Shown: in pieces, positions 9,786-19,000 of the stretch | How the letters are laid out: each line of letters opens with the position of its first letter | How positions within the stretch are numbered: the first letter of the stretch is position 1 | Origin: Apostichopus parvimensis | Lineage: Eukaryota > Echinodermata > Holothuroidea > Aspidochirotida > Stichopodidae | Length of the DNA stretch: 24,340 nucleotides | Direction: 5' to 3' | Assembly: GCA_000934455.1 (NCBI GenBank) | Contig: KN885344.1 | Location: 36,378 to 60,717 of the forward strand | The notes under the pieces: model-generated | Database searches by the model: none | What the model saw: only the letters and a program-made list of their open reading frames with translations | What the model was told of the DNA's origin: nothing | Position numbers and translations under genes: made by a program

Positions 9786-11824
9786 TCTAAACTTTGACCT
9801 AGCTGATTCTACATTGTAAGTACATCTACATTGTCTTTATGCAACATTACCTCATCATTGTATTCATATAAAAAAGTCACTTTCTCTGCTTCGTTTGACC
9901 TTTGACATTTCAGTTTGAAAGCCTTCAATGTATAATTAAGTCACTGTCACACAGCTGGGCCATACCAAACATAAATCATATCAGGGGACTGGTTCATTCA
10001 CAAGATTTTGACATATATATATCATCACTAAATTGAAATTGGCATTTGACTTTTGAGATCAGTTACCATGGTTACCACATATTTTGATATAGCTAGTTGC
10101 AAGTTGCAGACAGTGTGTTTAATGAAATCTTGTAACACTTCTAACTCAAGAAGAAGTGGAAGAAATGTGCCAGTGATATCTTACTATAATATTATAATTC
10201 GTTCATTTTGCACTTACACTGCAATTTTCCCTCATTGCATAGCATGGGGCTATGGAACACCGGATAAATTATTCCCTGTTTAGGCCTTGTCTGTCTGTAG
10301 GTCAGCCTAATTAGTCTAACTGTAGCACCAGGTGCTAATAGCCTAACTTGATAGTGCTACAAATTCAATAATACAAAGCTAACATACTAACCAATCGGCC
10401 TAATACTAGAAAGTTGGCTAGCCGGTAATAATCAAAGCCTACACCTCAAATAAGTTTTCATGGCTTGTTACTGCATAAAGTCACACTACTGCAACAGAAC
10501 TGTTAAAAGTGATACCAAGTTAATAGGCCTACAGTGTGTTAATTACTTTGAGACTCCCATGTAGGCAGGGTCACAACATTGCAGACATTTTGTAAAAGAT
10601 TATGCAGATTTACTGCCAGTTCAAACTTGTGTTAAACATTTCTGAAAGTCTAACAAACATTGCATTTCTTCTGGGACATTGACCAACTATAATCTGTTCA
10701 GCTGTGACCAACTATTAAACTGTTTGCTCTCAGTGTTTCACAGGAACAATATTGGTTGCCATGTAGTCTGCCATCATATTGTTTTAGACTACAGATACTG
10801 TACACCTATAACAAACAGATTAATTGATTCAGAACAACAACATAAAGACAACGTTGGTTGAAGTTATTCCGTCAATGAGTCAGGTCATGTAGCTATTTCG
10901 TGTATAGTTATTTCATGAATAGCTATTTCTATTTGTGTCAGCTATTTTGTGTATAGATCCATCATGCAGACTTTCCAACATTAAGGAAAATTTATGAGTG
11001 TGATCAGCGGCAGTGGGGGAGGGGTCTAAGGGGGTGTCCCCCTCCCCTCTGGAAAAATTTTCGTATTTTTGACTGCCTAGATGCAAAATGGTGCATTCTT
11101 TTTCAGTTTCTCTGAGTAATTTTATATTGAGAATTTCATCATCATATATATATTATTGAACTCAACAAGCATGACAATTCTCATCGAAGACTTTTCTTGA
11201 ATCGAAAGTAATCACTTGCTAACATAATTGAACATTTATATCGGAAATTGAAGCGCACTTCTCAATCTCTAGCTAGCGTATGCATAGGGGCACTTATCGG
11301 TTAAACAGTGGATGCTAGACGAAACCAAAAATATTTTAATTATGCCGCTGACCTGATTTTAGACCTAGGTTTATATGGATTTCGCTCCATGGTTGCACAC
11401 ACGGTTTTTCGGAGATTGTTTGTGGATTGCGTGTGATAAAGTGCACATAGCGTGTGAGTGTGTGAAGGGCTGGAAATGCGTGTGTCACACGCCAAATGCG
11501 TGTGAGTTGGAATGTCTGATCATGGTCAGGTCCACAGCAATTTTGAGACCTTCAAAGAGCATTGAAAACAGCTACCTTCGTTTGTAGCTTAATTTCCAAA
11601 ATACTACCAGTGTAAGGTTTAAAAGTCTTATTTGCAGAGAGAAATTTGGATTCAAAGTTACATGACACCAGAGTGATGCATTAATTTAATGCAGCTTCCT
11701 GCAGTCACAGTTCCGAGAAATTCTCAACTGTTCAGAGGCAGGAATTTAATTAAGTGAACCGGGAACAGTGTTCAGTTGATATAGATATGATTATTAAAGT
11801 ATCTTAAAGTGAAGGTTTTCCTAC
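9786..11824. other. Probable intron of NAT paralogue 2 / non-coding
   Basis: No coding exon recognised. If the presequence-like exon at 11825-12076 belongs to NAT paralogue 2, this is its intron together with 9434-9785. Visible content: a G/C hairpin at 11016-11047, a (TA)n near 10014 and a GTGTG-rich patch at about 11440-11510. Confidence 0.5.
11016..11047. repeat. G/C-rich inverted repeat, possible decayed transposon end
   Basis: GGGGAGGGG (11016-11024) is complementary to CCCCTCCCC (11039-11047), with an inner GGGGG-TGT-CCCCC. It is followed by GGAAAAATTTTCGTATTTTT and an A/T-rich tail. G/C hairpins next to an AAAATTTT tract are common in hAT-derived repeats of invertebrates, but I see no TSD or second end, so that assignment is tentative. 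Confidence 0.45.
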
Positions 11825-12076
11825 CAAGTTAGACTCAGAGCATCCCCCATCAGAACTCGACATACAGCATCTCTGAATAGTAGTTGGTTGAATTGATCCT
11901 TTCTTCAACACATCACTGCTACCAAGTCCTGGGAGATGCTTGTTTCCATGGAAACACAGAGATTTCAACCCTCTTCTCAAAGAAATACTACTTAATCTCT
12001 CTCTCACAAAAATGTGACTGGAAGATCTGGCACAAGGAGTGTACTTGCTACAAACTGATGACACAACTCGCTGCAT
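11825..12076 (-). CDS. Candidate first coding exon with mitochondrial-presequence-like N-terminus
   Basis: An 84-codon open stretch starts at ATG (12076-12074) in a good context (CAAAATGC) and runs to a possible donor, AACTTG|GTAGGA, in phase 0. The frame stops six codons past that donor. The first 26 residues have no Asp or Glu and are rich in Arg, Lys, Ser and Val (begins MQRVVSSVCSKYTPCARSSS). More basic residues follow (VRERLSSISLRRGLKS), and a possible R-2 processing site sits at R69 (TTIQR-CC). This is what a mitochondrial targeting peptide looks like. The next exon to its left on the same strand is the NAT-like exon at 9433, also phase 0, so the two would join in frame to give about 386 residues. 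The joining is inference: NATs are usually cytosolic, and the exon could belong to another gene or be a chance frame. Confidence 0.4.
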
Positions 12077-12543
12077 TTTGAAGTAAATTTCCTGTTTGAT
12101 ATCTAAAATCCAAGTGTTGTTACAATTGACTCAATGCTTTTGATAACTCTTCAATCTTCTGAATTTTTTGTTAAGCAATTGTATCCACAGGGAGGGGTTG
12201 TTTGGTATATTAGTTATATAGGAGTACAATAGCATGTGTATATATACTGCAGGTGTGTAGTACCTATGCATTCTGCAGGCTTGTCCTTGACGGTATCTTA
12301 TGCTTGGTCATTGTAATTGTCAACTAAATCAGCAGAGCATTGCAGACCTTGCTCATGATTTTGTTGACCTTGAGGCAAAAATTGAAAAAACCTGTGCCAT
12401 GGACCTGGAAAATAAACATGTGGCTATTTATAATTGGTATAGGGTAGTGTATGCAAATAGTGAAATGCTTAGACTATGGACATTTCACCATCAATGGTTA
12501 TAATTCCATGGGTTTAATATAGACTAACAAGATATAATATATA
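12077..12543. other. Non-coding stretch, no gene seen
   Basis: Would be the 5' flank of the candidate presequence exon. I see no TATA box at a convincing distance and no RNA gene. A 67-codon plus-strand frame at 12300-12503 shows no family signature. Confidence 0.4.
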
Positions 12544-14085
12544 TGTAAAGCCGGGGGAAAGGATGCTCGGTGGTGACATTCCTGGGGGGTGGGGTGATAT
12601 GCGAGCTCCGGGTCTCTGCCGATGACGACAAGAATAATTGACGTACACGTTGGTTTTAGTACTAGTCCATGTATGTATTTTACCTGCTAGAGTGTGCTCT
12701 GACACCGACTAGCGAGCTCTACGTAAAAAGGAAAGGAAAACAATGTCTCATAAGTAAAAGCCATTTACAAATAAGTTAAAAGTGAAAATCTTAATACAAG
12801 AATAAGGAACAGCATGGCAAACAATTAAGTAAGACACTTAAATAAATGAGAGTAAAACTAAGGGACGGTTACACTGAAACGAGAATGTTCTTATAAAAGT
12901 TAATTAGGTATCTTAAGTACTCCTTTAATAATTAAATACAGCGACGGCTCCTTTAACTACGTGTGGTCATGTGACCAGGCACAGGGTGAACATTAATTAA
13001 GTTCACAATTCCGATTAGGAATTAACTTTAAACTAATTATTGCAAAGCAAATACAAATGCCTGTTATTCACCTAATAACGATTTGTTGTCGGTTAATCAC
13101 CTTTTAACCATTTAACCTCAACTTGTAACCTTTAAAAAATGGCTCTATAACAATGGTTGCATATTAGCTAACTTTCCAAAGTTATTATTAAAAAGGTGTA
13201 CATATTTCTTAGTAAAAGAATTTAATCTCTTATGAAAACCTAAGAGAAGTATCCAACATTTAGTTAAAATAACCTCTCTGTACACATTAATAACATGTCA
13301 ATAAAACAACTCGGCCTCAAGTTCACATTGACGTAACGAACATGAGTAAAGAATATTACATCTAACGACTCATGGGCGCGGCCATCTTAAATACAAGCAC
13401 TTCACTAAATGAGGGCGCTATGCAAAAATATAAGTTACTATGACGTAAGGTCCCCTGTTAAGGCTACAATACAATTTGTTCATGTGCATACGTAAATTAC
13501 GATCTTAGGAACCACTGAGATAATTAAGTATAGAGACATAAGATTATGATAAAGGTTCATAAAAGGTTCTGGAAAAGCACTTATACTATTATTTACGAAC
13601 TCTTAACTCTGCATTTTACAGTAATATTGAATTGAAAAGCTAAGAAGTATGCTGAAAGGTTAAGCCTAGGCTATACTACTCAGGCAGTAGCCTACCACTG
13701 TAATAGTGTTAATAGTACAAATAGGGCCAAACGTGACTCTGAACTTGATCACGAGTAACGGAATCAAATCGATATATTATGAATTAAAGAACCTTCGATT
13801 GCTTAAAAGATATAAAAAGAAGAGAAATTATATAATTACCTCATAGAGCTATTAAAGACACAACTTCAATTGCTGCAAAAGCAGACAAAAACGTAGTAAA
13901 AGGTAAATAGAAAAACTTCGATATGCTGTGCTAACTAGTGAAAGTGTTGTAAATGTCTAAGAACAATGGGCTTCAAAGCTTCCCCAAGCCCTGACGGGTC
14001 TCCCAATCTAAACGGAAGGGTTTGACCAGTTCCGGTGTCCAAATCCTAAGGCAGGCCAGCTATGCCAAAAGGGCATGGCTCTACA
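12544..14085 (-). mobile_element. Putative 3' LTR of a Ty3/gypsy-type retrotransposon (minus strand)
   Basis: Read on the minus strand, the segment starts TGTAGAGCC at 14085 and can be closed at CTTTACA at 12550-12544. This gives canonical TGT...ACA ends with a near-perfect 7-bp terminal inverted repeat (TGTAGAG / CTTTACA). Just upstream of the start on that strand is a purine tract (AAGCAGGGGAGTA) preceded by TTTGAGGACAAACC. A GAGGAC-type coding end, then a polypurine tract, then TGTA is the usual junction of Ty3/gypsy pol and 3' LTR. The length of 1,542 bp is long for such an LTR but within known limits. The right boundary is well supported; the left one is inferred only from the inverted repeat. 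No second LTR is present, so the element is incomplete. Confidence 0.55.
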
Positions 14086-14346
14086 TACTCCCCTGCTTAA
14101 ATTAGGTTTGTCCTCAAACCAGAGACTATTACAAGTAAAGTGAAAAGTGAACATAGCTACTAATGCTAATTGAAAAGAAAATAATTTACCTACATATAAC
14201 TTATTGAATTCGTATGAACATTGTGTATAGGAAGTTACATACTTGGCTAAATTTGATGTGATCTTGAAGCAGATAGGGAGCTCAGCTTGTAAAATAGCAC
14301 TTGGACAGTTGATCGATCTACAATTACATGGTTCACGTTCATTGGC
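14008..14346 (-). pseudogene. Retrotransposon 3' open frame crossing the LTR junction
   Basis: On the minus strand the frame is open for 112 codons between a TAG at 14349-14347 and a TAG at 14010-14008, with no ATG near its beginning. It includes the segment SLWFEDKPNLSRG, which sits directly on the polypurine tract, and then runs into the LTR. Upstream of that is a Cys-containing stretch (PCNCRSINCP) and a hydrophobic run that could be a membrane segment (LFSFQLALVAMFTF). I recognise no integrase, RT or RNase H motif. It is either the degraded C-terminus of pol or of a third frame, or partly chance. Confidence 0.35.
14086..14098 (-). other. Polypurine tract of the LTR element
   Basis: Minus-strand AAGCAGGGGAGTA abuts the TGTAG LTR start. 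In this family the polypurine tract primes plus-strand DNA synthesis and always borders the 3' LTR. Its position fixes the orientation and identifies the neighbouring LTR as the 3' one. Confidence 0.5.
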
Positions 14347-15840
14347 CTATCAAGGTACAGTTGCCTACACATATCCAAGTTGAATGGGAAGTTATTTAGT
14401 ATGTTATACCATGTATATGGTATGTTGTAGCATGAGGAGAGAAAAGGAGTTGGTATTCTTCTCTTTAGACTACAAGCGTGGTGATACCATTCCAAAAAAA
14501 TAGTAATAATAAAATAGAGAGGTTTAAAAATTTGCAAGGGTTCTATATATTATTATTTTTCTACTCGAATCTGCGTAAGATTCCCCTGAGGCTATCAGGA
14601 TGAATTCTATTCTAATCGAAAGCTATGGCCACCTTCTGACACATCCAGTTTATACCCCCATTATGATAGGTTACTATGGTTACTAAGAGAAGAAACAGCC
14701 TTGCAAGACTAGTGCAGCAAAATTGGCTTTTGGGGAACTTTTTTATCTATCCCCATTGAAATGCTCCCAAACTCTTTTCACTACAAACTACACTGATGGA
14801 AATCAGAAGGATTAAAATGTGACTCATATTTTGCCATTGAAGGAGAGCTGAGAAATCATGGATTTTGAATCATTTTTTTAGGGATTGGTTACACAGTGTA
14901 TCCGCCAGCAAAAATAGTAATAAAATAAATACTCGCTATGTTCTGTTTTTTTACCTATAAAATTTTAAACGTGGTTCTAGAAACCTTTTATGGATGACTT
15001 TTGTCAGAATTTTAGACTTGATATGTCGTGGAAAAAAAAAAGTTAGAGGGTGAGTAAAGCTATAGCTGTTCCAGTTTTAGTGGTATGCACCTTTAAACTC
15101 CGGAATACTCCATTAAAAGCTATTACTGAATGGTGTAGGCCTTAATGTTCATGTTAATCTCCCGTTTTATTTTTTTAAATTATAATAATTCAGCCAAAAT
15201 ATATTCTTTTAATTTCATAAATGACAACAGAGCATCCTTGGATGAATGTTTAGTTGTTTTGATCTATAGTTGAACTACATGCTTGTTCAAAGTGAAATAG
15301 AAGGTCATATATACATACTGGCAAGAAATTCACGGTACGAGGATTTTACAAAGTTTCTGGTATGAGGTTTGAAGCTTAAAAGCATGAGTATTATAGAACA
15401 ATGAAAGTATAACCACATTCATAGACCTTGTAGTTGAGGGATTTCCCAGTCAGAGTCAGAAACATGCAAAGATTAAATCCACACAATATGCTGTGGAATG
15501 ATATATCCTCCTCCCCTTTAACCACTGCACCCCTCCCTCCCCCTCCCCCCCCAAAAAAAAATCAGGTCACTTAACATAGTTGTTATCCACCACAGTTAAA
15601 ATATATTATTTGTCATTTTTAATACTCTGCAACAGCAGTCCATTTGTAGAAAATATCAAGAAATACTTTTGTGATTTATCATCAATGTTATTGTACTAAA
15701 CTTAATGGAGCAATGCATTGTCATACAGTTTTTGACAGTCATTAGTGACGATATCATGCTAACATTCAGGGAGCAATACAGAATATTTTAATTACCGCTC
15801 TTAAAAAGATTTGTTTCCGTTCTTGCTTTTGACTCAACAG
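14347..15840. other. Non-coding, upstream of the first visible anoctamin exon
   Basis: No exon recognised on either strand. It should be the intron before the exon at 15841. It ends in a usable acceptor (GCTTTTGACTCAACAG). A C-rich/A-rich simple tract lies at about 15520-15560. I looked for the anoctamin TM4-TM5 exon expected here and did not find it. Confidence 0.5.
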
Positions 15841-16050
15841 TATCTTGGAACACTTCTCATCGTCCAACAATTCATCGAGCAATTCCTGGAGACGGCTCTA
15901 CCTTACCTGGTGCTGAGGTTCTGGAGAGGTCACAAGGAACTGAATGGAGATGCAGCGCTATCCAAGAAAACTGATGAAGAGAACGCAAATTTGGAAGATG
16001 CCAGCAACAAACAAATCGCAGAAGAACAGGGCAAGATGGATATTTATCCA
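15841..16050 (+). CDS. ANO10: Anoctamin exon A (TM6 region and cytosolic linker)
   Basis: Seventy codons between the acceptor CTCAACAG|TAT and the donor CCA|GTAAGA. The segment [20 protein letters not shown] is the TM6-type helix. By alignment with TMEM16A, E17 sits at the E654 position and E13 at the N650 position (Asn in human ANO10). Residues 24-70 form a charged linker ([20 protein letters not shown]) equivalent to the cytosolic loop before TM7. The frame stays open beyond the donor to 16130, but that part is intron. Confidence 0.92.
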
Positions 16051-19000
16051 GTAAGAGACTGCAATATGGAGAACTTCATTTTTTTTTTCCTTCTTGATTT
16101 GCAGGGGAAACAAGTAACCTTTAATAGGTGATTAAGTATTAATGTGAATTTTTCTTGTATTAGGTAGAGAGCCTAGAAGGATTGTCTGTCAGCTGTCTTT
16201 ACATAAGCTTCTTCGAAGGCAAATTGACAGGTTGCAGAAAATTCAAAACTTCATCCAGTTTGAATATTTATGAAGATGGAAGTTACCTGTCTCACAACAA
16301 CTGCACTCTCTAGTTGCCATATCTAGAGCCTCCTTTCAGCACCCACCTCTCCCGGTGACACTCGAGACTTGGTATTCAGAAATTGTTGGTGATATCTTTA
16401 TTAGGATCCAGGGTTCCTGTTTGTTCTTTCACCATGAGCAGATTGAGTAGGCAGCCAAGAGAATCTACCTGTCCCATATGGAATATATTGGTCTGCCTGT
16501 CCCATATGGATATCTTGGTCTGCCTGTCCCATATGGATATCTTGGTCTGCAGTTTGAATTGTACCTGGTAGCAGCCTATATAGCCTATATTGCAGTCATG
16601 CAAGGGATAGGACCATCTTCTTCTCGATCCTCCCGTTTGCAACAGGGCCTGCAATCTACTTCTGCCCCTTGATCTTTCAGAGCCCAGTGGCGGTCGGACT
16701 GGGCCCTGCCTCCAGTTCCTGGTCATTGCCAATTGGCATTGCTGGGGCTATTTATGTCTGGGACCTGACTTCACAGCCTAGGTGGTTACTACATATGGTT
16801 GATCAGTATCATTACATAGGTTGATAGTACATTACTGTGTTGTCCAATCTTCTGCCATGTTAAATTTTCCATTATTCATCATACATCTGTTTTTTGGTAG
16901 CTAATTTGCATATTTAATGACCACCCACAATTGATTTACATATATTACCAACTGCAGAACAATTATGAAGTGTAAGTTTCTCTTTCCAGGATATTTTAGT
17001 TTATACCCACAAACAGAGATTTCTTCATTAAACTACATACATCCTAACCTGATGATTCTTAAATGGTGACATGTTTGACTTATTCTCATTTATTGACAGG
17101 GAACCTTTGATGACTATCTGGAGCTGTTCCTGCAGTTTGGCTATGTCTTCCTCTTTTCAGCAGTGTACCCACTGGCTGCTGTGTTTGCCTTACTTAACAA
17201 CGTGATAGAAGTGAAGAGTGACGCCTTTAAACTTACCAAAGTCTGCAGGAGACCGTTTGGACAAGCAATGGCTGATATAGGAACTTGGCAGGTGAGAATT
17301 ATTATTTATTTTTATTTTTGTATTATTATTATAGAAGTGAAGGTAATTGCAAAGCGGGTTGCACCCTACCCGACTGAATGTGGAATTGAATAGAGAAATA
17401 TTTATATAATCATGGGTGACTTGGGGAGTGTGTGTTTTTTTGTCCGACTACAACTAATCGATATTTAGTCAGTTTTAAAGTCACATTGGATCCAGTAGGT
17501 GGTAAGGTGCTGCTGTGTGCAGTTCATGGTCACAACTTGTTGCGATTGACCTCAACAAACAAATGTCATTGAAACAAAGACTGTCATTCCGTGTGCATTC
17601 ATCAGTTGTTCAGTATGCAGGTGCCAGTAGTACAAACAGCAGTCTAGACATGTTTGGGTCTTCTTCAGTCAGTCAGTTAGGCAGTGTGAAGTCATCTTAT
17701 GCCAGAGGTTGTAGCCATTAACCGCCGGTTACTCACATGGTGGTCCGGTCAAAAATATATTTGACTAATTTGAAATTACATATTCAACGTTAAAGGATGA
17801 CATTAGCTAGAGTGTAGTTTTCAAGAAAAAAAACAATTTAGAGAGCTTGTATCATTTCTGCAGCTTTTAAAAAAAAAAAAATTCAAGATCATAGACATTT
17901 AAAATATGTTTTACATCTGGAATGTTCCACTACTGTTATATTTATGTTTACTCCTCAGTGTGGGTGTACATGTTAATGTTAATTAATCCATTGTTTTATA
18001 AATTTCTAGTATCTCACCCAAAAAATGGTCCTTTAAAGCAGCATTTTGCGTTCTTTTCTATGTTTTTTCTCAACCTCACTGATTCCACGATGCCATAACG
18101 ACATACATAACTAGCTTATCTATTCAAATCTTACTTCAAATGGTGGCATAAAAGTCGAAAAATTTACAACTTTCAACTTTGTTTTTCTCGAAGATATTTT
18201 CCGTTGGAATCCAAATAAACCTCGCCCATAATATGAATATTTCAAAGCTACAAACGTCATTGGCCAATACGTAATACAACACCATGCTTGATTTGTGTAG
18301 ATTGTCTATGGCAGTTGTACCAGGGAGCTGTTAGAGTCCAGCTCGCTGGTTGTACCAAGTTACCAACTCGACGTTTGAATCTTTTTTTTAGCAACGGCTC
18401 ATAACTAAACCTGCATCTCTGATTGGTTGGATTCAAACAAGTGGGTTGGGGGAACTGTATGCGATTAATATAAAATGTGGAATTTGTCGGTGGACACTTT
18501 TCTCATTATCTGCAAATGTCCTTAATTACTTGCCAATTAACGCTTTTGGCAGGGGAAAAACTTGGCTAAAAAAATTGAAAACGGCTACAAAACGCAAAAT
18601 GCTGCTTAAACTCATGTGAACAAACAGAATGACATCCAACACCGTTTTGTTTTTGACAAATTTGTAATGTACTGAAAAGATGTTTATTTGAGGCTAGCAT
18701 GTCTTGTTTTCCACATTGAGTTTGGTGTTGCATATGCGGAACTGACAGAATGCTCTGTTGTTTAGATTACTTAGTCCAGCCACTCTAATTAATAAACCTC
18801 AGCTGGTTAAAGGGTCATTTCTCAAAAATTAAAAACTGGTACAGAAATACCACCTGAACTGCTAGCAGTGTGTTTTTAACAGTCTATAACATATCACAAT
18901 TAATCTGGTGCCTTAAGTCCCCCTTCTAAGGAAACCATTGAGATTAAATAAATTTAATCAGTGTAGTATTTATATGACTACATATGGATGTATATATATG

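Noticed and set aside
14247..14537. 96-codon minus-strand frame near the LTR
   Set aside because: It overlaps the frame that runs into the polypurine tract in a different phase and has no retroelement motif.
16376..16732. 118-codon minus-strand frame in the anoctamin intron
   Set aside because: It is kept open largely by a 27-bp (nine-codon) triplication and shows no domain. Probably part of a repeat or chance.
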